This document shows positions 1 through 10,546 of a DNA stretch of 64,000 bases, piece by piece (the first letter of the stretch is position 1; every line of letters begins with the position of its first letter). Origin of the DNA: Mycobacterium genavense ATCC 51234 (GTDB lineage Bacteria; Actinomycetota; Actinomycetes; Mycobacteriales; Mycobacteriaceae); the NCBI RefSeq assembly GCF_000526915.1, contig NZ_JAGZ01000001.1:806001-870000 (forward strand), written 5' to 3'. Below the pieces are notes generated by a model. That model made no database searches, had not been told where the DNA came from, and saw only the letters and a program-made list of their open reading frames with translations. A program made the translations under genes and the position numbers.

Positions 1-279
1 GCGTGGCGGCGCGGGCTGATCTTCGCGATGTTCGTGTTCGCGGCGATCTTCACGCCCGGCTCGGATCCGTTTTCGATGACCGCCCTGGGCGTCGCGCTGT
101 CGGTGCTGCAGGAGTTGGCCATTCAGATCGCCCGTGTTCACGACAAGCGAAAAGCCAAGCGCGAAGCCCAAACCGAGATCCGCGACGACGAAGCGTCGGT
201 CATCGAGCCGCCCGGACCCATACCCGCGCCGTCGCCCGAGCCGTCGCTGCACGCCGGGCAACACGACGACGTCACGTAA
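1..279 (+). CDS. tatC: TatC, C-terminal fragment (window edge)
   Basis: Partial gene open at the left edge, with 92 residues visible. TatC is the multispanning receptor subunit of the twin-arginine translocase, which exports folded proteins across the inner membrane. The visible part begins in a hydrophobic stretch ([13 protein letters not shown]), carries the conserved PGSDPFSM loop and a last membrane segment ending [15 protein letters not shown], then has a charged cytoplasmic tail rich in Pro and Glu. The stop codon is immediately followed by the helY start, so the two are probably co-transcribed, as tatC (Rv2093c) and helY (Rv2092c) are in M. tuberculosis. Seen: motif, hydrophobicity, adjacency. 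Inferred: function by family. Confidence 0.9.
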   Translation, partial: AWRRGLIFAMFVFAAIFTPGSDPFSMTALGVALSVLQELAIQIARVHDKRKAKREAQTEIRDDEASVIEPPGPIPAPSPEPSLHAGQHDDVT

Positions 280-3060
280 ATGGCCGCGGCACCTGACGGC
301 GGCGTCACCGAACTGACCGAGCTGCCTCGGTTCACCGCCGAATTGCCGTTCGCCCTCGACGATTTCCAGACGCGGGCCTGCGCGGCGCTCGAACGGGGTC
401 ATGGCGTATTGGTTTGTGCGCCAACGGGTGCCGGCAAGACCGTGGTCGGCGAATTCGCCGTCCACCTGGCGCTGGCCGCCGGTGGCAAGTGCTTCTACAC
501 GACCCCGCTCAAGGCGTTGAGCAACCAGAAGCACACCGACCTGACCGCGCGCTACGGCCGCGAGAAGATCGGGCTGCTGACCGGCGACATGTCCGTCAAC
601 GCCGATGCGCCCGTGGTGGTCATGACCACCGAGGTGCTGCGCAACATGCTCTACGCGGATTCTGCTGCGCTGCAAGGACTTTCCTATGTAGTGATGGACG
701 AGGTGCATTTCCTTGCCGACCGGATGCGGGGTCCGGTGTGGGAAGAGGTGATCCTGCATCTGCCCGACGAGGTGCGACTGGTCAGCCTGTCGGCGACGGT
801 GAGCAACGCCGAGGAGTTTGGCGGCTGGATCCAGACCGTGCGCGGGGACACCACGGTCGTGGTCGACGAGCACCGGCCGGTGCCGCTGTGGCAGCACGTT
901 CTGGTCGGCAAGCGCCTGTTTGACTTGTTCGACTACGAGCACGACAAGCCGGCCGCCGATCGTCAGCCGCGGGTGAATCCTGAACTGCTGCGCCATATTG
1001 CGCAGCGCCGCGAGGCGGACCGGATGGGCGACTGGCGCGGCCCCCGCCGGCAGACGGGAAGGGGCAGGCCGGAGCGGCCGCGCTTCTACCGGCCGCCGCC
1101 GCGGCCCGACGTGATCGCGACGCTGGACTCCGAAGGACTGTTGCCGGCTATCACATTCGTGTTCTCCCGCGCCGGCTGCGACGCCGCGGTCCAGCAGTGC
1201 CTGCGCTCGCCGCTGCGGCTCACCAGCGAGGAGGAACGCGCCCAGATCGCCGAGGTGATCGAGCACCGCTGCGGCGATCTCCCCGAGGCCGACCTTGCGG
1301 TGCTCGGCTACTACGAGTGGCGCGAGGGGTTGCTGCGCGGTCTGGCCGCCCACCACGCCGGGATGTTGCCCGCCTTCCGGCACACGGTCGAGGAGCTGTT
1401 CACCGCCGGGCTGGTCAGGGCGGTGTTCGCCACCGAGACGCTGGCGCTGGGCATCAACATGCCCGCTCGCACCGTCGTGCTCGAGCGGCTGGTGAAGTTC
1501 AACGGCGAGGCGCACGTGCCGCTGACGCCGGGGGAGTACACGCAGCTGACCGGGCGCGCCGGGCGGCGCGGCATCGACGTCGAGGGTCACGCGGTGGTGC
1601 TTTGGCATCCGGCCGAGGAGACCTCCGAACCGTCGGCGGTGGCCGGGCTGGCGTCCACCCGGACGTTTCCGCTGCGCAGTTCGTTCGCGCCGTCGTACAA
1701 CATGACGATCAACCTGGTGCAGCACATGGGCCCGGAGCAGGTGCATCAGCTGTTGGAGCAGTCGTTTGCCCAGTATCAGGCCGACCGCTCCGTCGTCGGG
1801 CTGGTGAAGGGCATCGATCGCGGCAAGCGGATGCAGGACGAGATCGCCACCGAACTCGGTGGGGCCGACGCGCCGATCCTGGAATACGCCCGGATGCGCG
1901 CGCGGATCACCGAGCTGGAACGCGCGCAGTCCCGGGCGTCGCGGCTGCACCGGCGCCAGGCCGCCAACGAGGCGCTGGCCGGGCTGCGCCGCGGTGACAT
2001 CATCACCATCGCCAACGGCCGGCACAGCGGCCTGGCGGTGGTGCTGGAATCGGCGCGCGACGGCGACGACCCGCGGCCCCTGGTGCTCACCGAACACCTT
2101 TGGGCGGGCCGGATTTCGTCGGCCGACTACTCGGGCGCGGTGGCGCCGCTGGGGTCGATGTCGTTGCCCAAGCGGGTCGAGCATCGCCAGCCCAGGGTTC
2201 GGCGTGATCTGGCTTCGGCGCTGCGGTCGGCCGCCGCTCCGCTCGATGTTCCGTCGCGCCGTCGGGCCGCGGATCCCGACGGCGGCTTCCACGACCCGGA
2301 ACTGGCGTCGTTGCGGGAGGAGCTGCGGCGCCACCCGGCGCACAACAGCCCCGGTGTCGAGGCGAAGGTACGCGAGGCCGAGCGTTACCTGCGCATCGAA
2401 CGCGACAACGCGCAGCTGGAAAAGAAGGTCGCCGCGGCCACCAACTCGCTGGCTCGCACGTTCGACCGGATCGTTGGGCTGCTCACCGAGCGCGAGTTCA
2501 TCCAGGGCTCCGCGGGTGATCCGCGGGTCACCGACGACGGCCGGTTGCTGGCCCGCATCTACTGCGAGAGCGACCTGCTGGCCGCCGAATGCCTGCGCTC
2601 CGGGGCGTGGGCGGAGCTGAAGCCCGCCGAGTTGGCCGCCGTCGTCTCGTCGGTGCTCTACGAGAGCCGCGGCGGCGACGGGCCCGGCGCGCCGTTTGCG
2701 GCCGAGGCTCCCACGCCGCGATTACGGCAGGCTTTGCTGCAGACGGCGAAGCTGTCCTTCGCGCTGCGCGCCGACGAGCAAACACACCGCATCGCGCCGA
2801 GCCGCGAACCCGACGATGGCTTTGTCGCCGTCATCTACCGCTGGGCCCGCACCGGCGACCTGACCGCCTCGCTGGCTGCGGCCGACGCAACGGGCACCGG
2901 TTCGCCGTTGCTGGCCGGGGATTTCGTACGGTGGTGCCGCCAGGTGCTCGACCTGCTGGACCAGGTCCGCAACGCCGCCCCGGATGCTGATGTGCGGGCG
3001 ACGGCGAAGCGGGCTATCAACGATGTTCGGCGCGGCGTCGTCGCAGTTGATGCCGGGTAG
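280..3060 (+). CDS. helY: DEAD/DEAH-box RNA helicase HelY (Ski2-like)
   Basis: 926-residue superfamily 2 helicase of the Ski2/Mtr4-like group, expected to unwind RNA or DNA with ATP in the cytoplasm. Motifs seen: Walker A APTGAGKT near residues 47-54, DEVH box at about 140-143, SAT motif (LSATVSNAEE) near 170, and motif VI QLTGRAGRRG near 422. A basic, glycine/arginine-rich insert near residues 245-270 separates the two RecA-like lobes, and the long C-terminal half corresponds to the helical DSHCT-like region. The ATG directly abuts the tatC stop, so translational coupling is likely. Length agrees with M. tuberculosis HelY. The specific substrate is unknown. Confidence 0.95.
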   Translation: MAAAPDGGVTELTELPRFTAELPFALDDFQTRACAALERGHGVLVCAPTGAGKTVVGEFAVHLALAAGGKCFYTTPLKALSNQKHTDLTARYGREKIGLLTGDMSVNADAPVVVMTTEVLRNMLYADSAALQGLSYVVMDEVHFLADRMRGPVWEEVILHLPDEVRLVSLSATVSNAEEFGGWIQTVRGDTTVVVDEHRPVPLWQHVLVGKRLFDLFDYEHDKPAADRQPRVNPELLRHIAQRREADRMGDWRGPRRQTGRGRPERPRFYRPPPRPDVIATLDSEGLLPAITFVFSRAGCDAAVQQCLRSPLRLTSEEERAQIAEVIEHRCGDLPEADLAVLGYYEWREGLLRGLAAHHAGMLPAFRHTVEELFTAGLVRAVFATETLALGINMPARTVVLERLVKFNGEAHVPLTPGEYTQLTGRAGRRGIDVEGHAVVLWHPAEETSEPSAVAGLASTRTFPLRSSFAPSYNMTINLVQHMGPEQVHQLLEQSFAQYQADRSVVGLVKGIDRGKRMQDEIATELGGADAPILEYARMRARITELERAQSRASRLHRRQAANEALAGLRRGDIITIANGRHSGLAVVLESARDGDDPRPLVLTEHLWAGRISSADYSGAVAPLGSMSLPKRVEHRQPRVRRDLASALRSAAAPLDVPSRRRAADPDGGFHDPELASLREELRRHPAHNSPGVEAKVREAERYLRIERDNAQLEKKVAAATNSLARTFDRIVGLLTEREFIQGSAGDPRVTDDGRLLARIYCESDLLAAECLRSGAWAELKPAELAAVVSSVLYESRGGDGPGAPFAAEAPTPRLRQALLQTAKLSFALRADEQTHRIAPSREPDDGFVAVIYRWARTGDLTASLAAADATGTGSPLLAGDFVRWCRQVLDLLDQVRNAAPDADVRATAKRAINDVRRGVVAVDAG

Positions 3061-3115
3061 GCTGGCGCCGAGCTACCGTTACAGGGCCAAGACACAAGGC
3101 GATTGAGGAGAAACG

Positions 3116-3877
3116 ATGAGCGGACCGCAGGGATCGGACCCGGGCCAGCAGTGGCAACCGCCCGGCGAGGGTGCCGATCGCTCCCAGGAACCGACTCAGA
3201 TCGGCCAGGTGGGCTCGCCCTGGCAGCAGCAGCCGCCGGCCCAGGAGGGGACCTGGCAGGCGCCGGCATACACTCCGCCCGCCGAGTACCCCCAGTACCA
3301 GCAGCCGACTGAGCACGCTTACCAGCCCTACCCCCAGCAACAGCCGCCGGGATACGGCCAGTACGGCCAGCCGGGGCAATACGGCCAGCCCGGGCAATAC
3401 GCGCAGCCGGGCCAGTACGGGCAGTATGGCCAGTACGGTCAGCCGGGGCAGTACGGTCAGCCCGGCCAGTACGGTCAGCCCGGCCAGTACGGTCAGCCCG
3501 GCCAGTACCCGCAGCAGTATCCGGGTCAGCCGCAGAAGAAGCGGTCGATGGCGCTGATCGGTGGCGTGGCCGGTGCGGTCGCCTGTCTGCTGATCGCGAT
3601 CGTGCTGGTGCTCGGGTTCTGGGAGCCCGGCTTTTTCGTCACTACCAAGCTGGACATCAACAAGGCGCAGAGTGGCGTGCAGCAGGTCCTGACCGACGAG
3701 ACCAACGGATACGGCGCCAAGAACGTCACAGACGTCAAGTGCAACAACGGCGCCGACCCCACCGTGGCGAAGGGCGCCACCTTCGACTGCAGCGTCAGCA
3801 TTGACGGCGCCCAGAAGAAGGTGACCGTGACCTTCCAGGACGACAAGGGCACCTACGAAGTGGGCCGGCCGCAGTAA
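3116..3877 (+). CDS. Membrane protein with QPGQYG repeats and DUF4333 domain (Rv2091c-like)
   Basis: 253 residues. The first 140 are low complexity, rich in Gln, Pro, Gly and Tyr, including about ten tandem QPGQYG-type hexapeptides (codons repeated almost exactly at 3354-3510). One membrane segment follows after the KKRS stop-transfer signal (about residues 142-168), then an extracytoplasmic DUF4333 domain (about 175-253) with two cysteines (VKCNNG and FDCSVS) that may form a disulfide. ATG is preceded by a good ribosome site (GAGGAGAAACG). Function unknown; the layout (disordered cytoplasmic arm, one helix, small outer domain) fits a surface or scaffold protein. It converges with the exonuclease gene, sharing a palindrome across both stops. 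Confidence 0.85.
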   Translation: MSGPQGSDPGQQWQPPGEGADRSQEPTQIGQVGSPWQQQPPAQEGTWQAPAYTPPAEYPQYQQPTEHAYQPYPQQQPPGYGQYGQPGQYGQPGQYAQPGQYGQYGQYGQPGQYGQPGQYGQPGQYGQPGQYPQQYPGQPQKKRSMALIGGVAGAVACLLIAIVLVLGFWEPGFFVTTKLDINKAQSGVQQVLTDETNGYGAKNVTDVKCNNGADPTVAKGATFDCSVSIDGAQKKVTVTFQDDKGTYEVGRPQ

Positions 3878-3888
3878 CTCACTGCGGC
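3868..3888. terminator. Perfect inverted repeat across convergent stop codons
   Basis: An 8-base perfect stem (GCCGCAGT / ACTGCGGC) with a 5-base loop AACTC spans the stop codons of the DUF4333 gene (TAA, forward) and the exonuclease gene (TGA, reverse). It is symmetric, so it could terminate transcription from both sides. There is no T-run, which is common for mycobacterial terminators. Both genes' last codons are part of the stem. Termination is inferred, not shown. Confidence 0.55.
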
Positions 3889-4835
3889 AACGAGTCGAGC
3901 GCTTTCTGCAGACGAGCAATCGAGGATCCCACGCCGTATTCCGTCGCCAGCGCGGCGGTGCGCTGCGGGTCGGCGGCGACCAGGGGTAACTCGTCGCTGC
4001 GCGTCGACAGCGTGATCGGCGCGTCGGTGGCGACTCGCACCACCTTGCCGGCAGCCTCGATGTAGTCGGTCGCGCCGCGCAGTTTGGCCCGCAAACCCTT
4101 GGCGAGCTTGGATTTCGGGTCGTGGGCGGCGGCCAGGATCTGGTCCAGCGAGCCGTGCTGAGCCAGCAGGCTGGCGGCCGTCTTCTCTCCGACCCCCGGC
4201 ACGCCGGGCAGGCCGTCGGACGGATCGCCGCGCAGTAGCGCGAGTTCGGCGTAGGCCGGCCCGGCCCGCTCGACCGGCACTGAATAGTTTTCGGCGACCT
4301 CTTTGGGCCCGAACAGGGTGGCTTTGGCCAGGCCGCGGCCCAGGTAGAGCACCCGCACCGGGACCGGATCGTTGGCCACCACCTGCAGCAGGTCGCGGTC
4401 CCCGCTGACCACGACGACCGGGTCGCGGCGTTCCCGGGCGGCCAACGTGCCCAGCACGTCGTCGGCCTCGTATCCCTCCGAGCCGGCCCTCGGAATCCCG
4501 AACGCGTCCAGCAGCGCCATGATCATGTCGACCTGCGGCGTCAGGTCGTCGGGCACTTCCTCGATGTCGGGCGTGCCTTCGGGTTCGGGCTCGGCCACCC
4601 GATGCGCCTTGTACGACGGGATCAGGTCGACCCGGAACTGCGGTCGCCAATCCAGGTCGAGGCAGACGGCCAGCCTTTTCGGCCGCTGCTGGGCGATGAC
4701 CACGGCCATCGAGTCGATGAAGCCGCGGACGGCGTTGACCGGCCGGCCGTCGGGCGCGGTGATCGACGACGGCACCCCGAAATACGAGCGGAACCACATG
4801 CTGGCGCCGTCGAGGAGGCACAGAGGTGCGGGCAT
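3879..4835 (-). CDS. 5'-3' exonuclease (Rv2090-like, PolI N-domain family)
   Basis: 318 residues from ATG at 4835; longer upstream readings lack homology and overlap the pepE promoter, so this start is preferred. It is a stand-alone relative of the 5'-nuclease domain of DNA polymerase I, expected to cleave 5' flaps or RNA primers. Seen: [12 protein letters not shown] at the N-terminus, metal-binding acidic clusters [11 protein letters not shown] and [12 protein letters not shown], and a helix-hairpin-helix type region ([18 protein letters not shown]) for DNA binding. No polymerase domain follows. Oriented opposite to its neighbours, as Rv2090 is in M. tuberculosis, where annotated length is somewhat greater. 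Confidence 0.9.
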   Translation of the reverse strand: MPAPLCLLDGASMWFRSYFGVPSSITAPDGRPVNAVRGFIDSMAVVIAQQRPKRLAVCLDLDWRPQFRVDLIPSYKAHRVAEPEPEGTPDIEEVPDDLTPQVDMIMALLDAFGIPRAGSEGYEADDVLGTLAARERRDPVVVVSGDRDLLQVVANDPVPVRVLYLGRGLAKATLFGPKEVAENYSVPVERAGPAYAELALLRGDPSDGLPGVPGVGEKTAASLLAQHGSLDQILAAAHDPKSKLAKGLRAKLRGATDYIEAAGKVVRVATDAPITLSTRSDELPLVAADPQRTAALATEYGVGSSIARLQKALDSLPQ

Positions 4836-4938
4836 GCGGCTTATCTTTTCACGCTGTCGAACGTCGACTTGTTGTCGCCCATCCGGCAACAACACCACAT
4901 CAACTCGACGTTCGGCTGGTGCGGTTAGCCTGGCTGCC

Positions 4939-6063
4939 ATGGACTCTCACCGATTCGGCGCCGAGGTCTATGCCCGTCGCCTGGCCGCGGCCGCCGAGGC
5001 GACCGCCAAGGCCGGACTTGACGGCCTGGTGATCACCCCGGGATACGACCTGCGCTACCTCAGCGGCTCACGCGCGCAGACCTTCGAGCGGCTGACCGCG
5101 CTAGTAGTGCCGGCCGCCGGCGATCCGACCGTTGTGGTGCCGCGGCTGGAACTGGCTTCGCTGAAGGGATCGGCGATCGCGGAACTCGGCCTGGCGGTGC
5201 GCGATTGGGTCGACGGTGACGATCCGTATCAGCTGGTGCTTGCCGCGTTGGGCGGCCCGGCCGCCGTTGCCGTCACCGATTCCATGCCGGCGCTGCACCT
5301 GTTGCCGTTGGCGGGGGCTTTTGGCGTGACGCCGGTGTTGGCCACGGACATCCTGCGCACGCTGCGGATCGTCAAGGAGGAGTGCGAGATCGACGCACTG
5401 CGCAAGGCCGGCTCGGCCATCGACCGGGTGCACGCCCGGGTGCCGGAGTTCCTGGTCCCGGGTCGCACCGAGGCCGACGTCGCCGCCGATATCGCCGAAG
5501 CCATTGTCGCCGAGGGCCATTCGGAAGTGTCGTTCATCATCGTCGGCTCCGGCCCGCATGGGGCGGACCCGCACCACAGCTATTCGGATCGCGAACTGCG
5601 GGCCGGCGACATCGTCGTGGTCGACATCGGGGGAGCCTACGAGGCCGGATACCATTCCGACTCGACGCGCACCTACAGCCTGGGGGAACCTTCTGCCGGT
5701 GTGGCACAACAGTATTCGCTGCTGCAGCAGGCCCAACAGGCGGCTCTTGAGGCGGTTCGTCCGGGGGTGACCGCCGAGCAGGTCGACGCCGCAGCGCGCG
5801 ACGTGCTGGCCTCAGCCGGGCTCGCGGAGTTTTTCGTACATCGCACCGGACACGGCATCGGACTCTCGGTGCACGAGGAGCCCTACATCGTCAGCGGCAA
5901 CGACCTGCCTTTGACTGCGGGGATGGCCTTTTCGATCGAGCCGGGCATCTACTTCCAGGGACGCTGGGGTGCCCGTATCGAAGACATCGTCGTCGTGACC
6001 GAGGACGGCGCGTTGCCGGTCAACAACCGGCCGCACGAACTGGTCGTGGTGCCGGTGTCCTAG
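4939..6063 (+). CDS. pepE: Xaa-Pro dipeptidase/aminopeptidase PepE (M24)
   Basis: 374 residues, a metallopeptidase of family M24 cleaving Xaa-Pro peptides in the cytoplasm. The N-terminal creatinase-like domain spans about residues 1-140 and the pita-bread catalytic domain 150-374. All five metal ligands are visible: two Asp in [19 protein letters not shown], His in [15 protein letters not shown], Glu in FSIEPGIY and Glu in [12 protein letters not shown] at 4939 was chosen because homology begins there; the frame stays open upstream but overlaps the exonuclease gene. Length matches M. tuberculosis PepE (375). It is the last gene of the left syntenic block; the usual downstream kinase gene pknJ is not here. 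Confidence 0.93.
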   Translation: MDSHRFGAEVYARRLAAAAEATAKAGLDGLVITPGYDLRYLSGSRAQTFERLTALVVPAAGDPTVVVPRLELASLKGSAIAELGLAVRDWVDGDDPYQLVLAALGGPAAVAVTDSMPALHLLPLAGAFGVTPVLATDILRTLRIVKEECEIDALRKAGSAIDRVHARVPEFLVPGRTEADVAADIAEAIVAEGHSEVSFIIVGSGPHGADPHHSYSDRELRAGDIVVVDIGGAYEAGYHSDSTRTYSLGEPSAGVAQQYSLLQQAQQAALEAVRPGVTAEQVDAAARDVLASAGLAEFFVHRTGHGIGLSVHEEPYIVSGNDLPLTAGMAFSIEPGIYFQGRWGARIEDIVVVTEDGALPVNNRPHELVVVPVS

Positions 6064-6244
6064 GCAGGTCGCACAGCGCGCAGGTCGTGGGGAACCTTGC
6101 AACGGCGGCGCGGGTCAACGATCAAGGTGGCTACCGTGGCTCGACTTTAGTGTGTAGAAAGTACTAGGAACTCGTTCTATTACCGGTCGAATTCCTTCGG
6201 TACCTTTGCTTCACCGACATTCTGCAGTTCGAAACGGGGCGGTT

Positions 6245-7215
6245 GTGAACGAAGATGCAGCGGGCCGCGGACGGCCACCCAATTACCAAGTGCCGACCGG
6301 ATCCCCTGGGCCGCCTATACATTACGGCCCGCCGTTTCCACCAGGAGGACATCCGCCGCCAGCTGATGCGGCTTGGCGCGGGAGTGGCCTAAATATGGGC
6401 CCACCCGCAATGGCCATTGGGGCGCCACAGGGCTACGTTGGGTACCGGTCGGCAAACCCCGTCGCCCACGACTGTGGTGGCTGATCGGCGGCCTCGCGGT
6501 ATTTGTCGTTGTGGCCGTAATAGCTGGGCTTGATATCGCCAGATTTTCGGGCAGTTCGGATAACCGGCAGGCGACCGTTAACATTACCGAGCCGTCGACC
6601 TTGTCGATGCCGCCAGTTCCGATAACTGCGCTTGACGGCATGTTGGCAAGCCCAGCCGACGTCGCTGCGGCGGTGTCAGCACCCCCGTTGGTCTCCCTCA
6701 CAAAGCCCGCGGATTCTCATGCGTTTTTTGGTGACGAGATCGCCGACAATAACTGCGTTGGCGTGGTTTTTGCGGTGGTCCAATCGTTCTATGACGGTAC
6801 TGGTTGGGTCTCCATGTGCAGGCAAGAGTTAGCGGACTCGCCAGACAGCGCTGCAATAAAGTATTCCGTGGTCGAAGCGGTGGTCGCCTATCACGATGCG
6901 GGCGCGGCGGGCAAGTTCTACCAGCGAGCGACCGACAGATTCCATCAGTGCGCAAATCGGACCCTCAACGTCCGCGAGGTTAACGTGCCTAATTCCGCAG
7001 GGGCTTTCGAGATGGTTGGCCAGGTGTCCGAGAAAGACGGGATTGTCTCCACTTCGCTGCTGTGGGAGGGTGGCGATGGCAGGAACTGTCAACGTGGTGT
7101 ATCTGTGCGCAACAACATCATTATTGACGTTTCCGACTGCGGGTACAACGTGTCCGATTCCGTCATACCAGCTTTGATCAAACCGATTGCGGCCAAGATC
7201 GATACGGCGAGATGA
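6245..7215 (+). pseudogene. PknH-type extracellular sensor protein, apparent frameshift
   Basis: Two frames together give one typical protein. Frame A from GTG 6245 encodes a proline-rich cytoplasmic arm (VNEDAAGRGRPPNYQVP...PPADAAW); frame B takes over near 6370-6380 with PRRPRLWW, one membrane helix (LIGGLAVFVVVAVIAGL) and a PknH_C-like outer domain. That domain has the paired cysteines NNCVGV, SMCRQE, HQCANR, RNCQRG and VSDCGYN plus the GTGW signature. In known relatives both parts lie in one frame, so I infer a one-base loss (or two-base gain). If translation restarts at TTG 6373, a 280-residue membrane protein could still be made. Base composition is lower in GC than neighbours. No kinase domain is present. 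Confidence 0.7.
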
Positions 7216-7263
7216 TGATGGACGTGATACTGGCGGCACGGCGAGCCGATTGCTGACCGTCAA

Positions 7264-7896
7264 GTGACGCGAGCGCGAGTTTTGTCTTGCGTTGTTGCAG
7301 TTTGCATCGGAGCTTCCGCCTGCACAAGCAGCGTAGGCGGCACCGCGGGGACAGTGCACCAAGTCGTGGACGGTGTCGACTCGGGAGCGCTCGTCACCGG
7401 CAATTTTCCAACTGTTGCGCAACCGCCGCTCGGCCGTGCCGGTACCGTTCATGCCGGTGTTTTGCTGGAAGCGCGCCGCTTGGCTAGCAATGTAGTTCCG
7501 CCCTTTCAGGTGGATCCCAGCCTGTCCGATCGGACGACCACACTTACGAACCCGCTGCAAAGCACCGACGCGATCGGTTTGGCTTTACCCGAACCGATTC
7601 CGGACGGTGCCGAGAACCATAATTTCGTCACCGGGTTTGCTACTGCCCGCAGGGCGATGACAAAGGAGCTCATAAATGTAGTGTTGCGCTTCGCCACACC
7701 GGAAGACGCGATGGCCGCTGCCACCGATATGGGTGCAAAGAGCGCGAGTATTCAAACCAAGTACAGCGGTCCGCAGTCGACTCACCCCATTCCGATTCCT
7801 CGCCATCCGGGCACTACTGCCTATACGTATGATGCGGCTTCGCAAGTAAATGTTTTCGCGTACATCGCACACGGGCCCTACGTGCTGTGCCAACAT
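7264..7896 (+). pseudogene. DUF7373-type lipoprotein, N-terminal half, cut at a junction
   Basis: Begins GTG 7264 with a signal peptide (VLSCVVAVCIGASAC) whose Cys20 sits in a lipobox-like ASAC site, so the product would be a lipid-anchored surface protein. Residues 35-210 fit the DUF7373 pattern (VDSGALVTGNFPT, EARRLASNVVPPFQVDP, VVLRFATPEDAMAAATDM, HGPYVLCQH). Full-length relatives run to roughly 400 residues; here the family match stops near residue 211. The frame continues to 8484, but those extra residues are an out-of-frame reading of the MFS remnant and look like noise (Arg/Gly-rich). Function of the family is not established. Confidence 0.75.
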
Positions 7897-8647
7897 GTTC
7901 GGTATGCGCAACTTCGCCGGGGCCAATCTGGCGACCGCGTTCATCTATGCCGGCCTGACGATGGGTTCGATCGCGATGGCGCTGTATTTGCAAGAGGTCG
8001 CGGGCTATCCGGCTCTCGCCGCGGGGTTGATCACGTTGCCCACCCCGATCGCGTCGTTGTTGTTTGCCCGCCGAGTGGGCAACGCGGCCGCGCGCATCGG
8101 CCCGCGGATCTTTCTGATCGGGGGCCCGGTGCTGGCCGCGGTGGGGCTGCTGATCATCTGCCCCTGGGCGCACCATTTCGACTTCGCCACCCACCTGCTG
8201 CCGGGCCGATTGGTACTGGCCGCCGGTCTGGTGCTCACCATCGCGCCGTTGAGTTCGGTCATCTTGGTTTGCGTCGAACCCGCCCACAGCGGTGTCGCCG
8301 CGGCGATCCAAAACGCGGTGGGACGGACTGCCGCGCTGACCGCCGTGGCATGCGTGGGGTTGATCACCGCCGGCCCGCTCAGCAACGTCAGTTTCGCTCG
8401 GCTGCTGCAGGTTTCCGCGGGGTTGTACGTCGGGGGTGCCGTCGTCTGCGCCATCGGTATCATCAACCCGGTCGTGCCCGATGAACCGGTCCACGATAAG
8501 TCGGCGCCTGGTGACGCTGCCGGCGAAATGCCCCCTACCGTCGTCGTACCCAGTCCGGCGGCCGAACTCGGCACGGTGTCGGCGCAACGACATCTGCGGC
8601 ACGCCAAGCGATCCGTGCCGTCCGAACACCCGGGCGGTGTTTCCTGA
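7895..8647 (+). pseudogene. MFS drug-type transporter, C-terminal half only
   Basis: About 250 residues matching the second half of a DHA2/EmrB-like major facilitator transporter: the match opens at MRNFAGANLATAFIYAG and contains about six membrane segments (for example AMALYLQEVAGYPALAAGL, IFLIGGPVLAAVGLLII, SAGLYVGGAVVCAIG), followed by a hydrophilic tail. Family members have about 14 helices and 450-550 residues, so the N-terminal half including motif A is missing. No ribosome site precedes the fragment. It lies just upstream of thyX in the same orientation. Non-functional by inference. Confidence 0.75.
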
Positions 8648-8677
8648 CCTCAGACCCCGCGGGCTAGGGTGAGCGCC

Positions 8678-9430
8678 GTGGCCGAGATCGCGCTCCTGCG
8701 CGTACAACTGATCGCCAAGACCGAGTTCTTGGCGCCACCGGACGTGCCGTGGACCACCGACGCCGACGGTGGACCCGCGCTGGTCGAGTTCGCCGGACGC
8801 GCCTGCTACCAGAGCTGGTCGAAGCCCAACCCCAAGACCGCGACCAATGCCGGCTACATCAAGCACATCATCGACGTCGGCCACTTTTCGGTGCTCGAGC
8901 ACGCGAATGTGTCGTTCTACATCACCGGCATCTCGCGGTCGTTGACCCACGAACTGATCCGGCACCGGCATTTTTCCTACTCCCAGCTCTCGCAGCGCTA
9001 CGTGCCGGAGACCGAGTCGCAGATCGTCGTGCCGCCGGGGATGGAGGACGACCCCGAGCTGCGGCAGATCCTGGCCGCGGCCGCCGACGCCAGCCGGGCC
9101 ACCTACACCGAACTGCTGGCCCAGCTCGAAGCCAAGTTCGCCGACCAACCCAACGCAGTGCTGCGCCGCAAGCAGGCCCGCCAGGCGGCCCGGGCGGTGC
9201 TGCCGAACGCCACCGAGACCCGCATCGTGGTGACCGGGAACTACCGCGCCTGGCGGCACTTCGTCGCGATGCGCGCCAGCGAGCACGCCGACGTGGAAAT
9301 CCGGCGGCTGGCCATCGAATGCCTGCGACGGCTCGTCGAGGTAGCCCCGGCGGTGTTCGCCGATTTCGAGATATCCACCCTCGCCGATGGCACCGAGGTC
9401 GCGACCAGCCCGCTGGCCACCGAAGCGTGA
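8678..9430 (+). CDS. thyX: Flavin-dependent thymidylate synthase ThyX
   Basis: 250 residues, the same length as M. tuberculosis ThyX. Makes dTMP from dUMP using FAD, NADPH and methylenetetrahydrofolate in the cytoplasm. The ThyX signature [13 protein letters not shown] lies at about residues 95-107, with the conserved FAD/dUMP-binding helices [18 protein letters not shown] and [12 protein letters not shown] further on. GTG at 8678 is chosen because [14 protein letters not shown] matches the known N-terminus; three more codons are open upstream. dapA follows 206 bases downstream on the same strand, as in M. tuberculosis. Confidence 0.97.
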   Translation: MAEIALLRVQLIAKTEFLAPPDVPWTTDADGGPALVEFAGRACYQSWSKPNPKTATNAGYIKHIIDVGHFSVLEHANVSFYITGISRSLTHELIRHRHFSYSQLSQRYVPETESQIVVPPGMEDDPELRQILAAAADASRATYTELLAQLEAKFADQPNAVLRRKQARQAARAVLPNATETRIVVTGNYRAWRHFVAMRASEHADVEIRRLAIECLRRLVEVAPAVFADFEISTLADGTEVATSPLATEA

Positions 9431-9498
9431 GACGCGCGGCGAATTCGAGTGTGCGGGCGTGGCGTCGCGTGTGCGTCCCAGTCTCCATCGCCCGGCGT

Positions 9499-10539
<1,041 letters not shown>

Positions 10540-10546
10540 TCGACAG

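Noticed and set aside
7897..8484. Continuation of the lipoprotein frame to a 406-residue product
   Set aside because: After about 7896 the frame is an Arg/Gly-rich out-of-frame reading of the MFS remnant with no family character.
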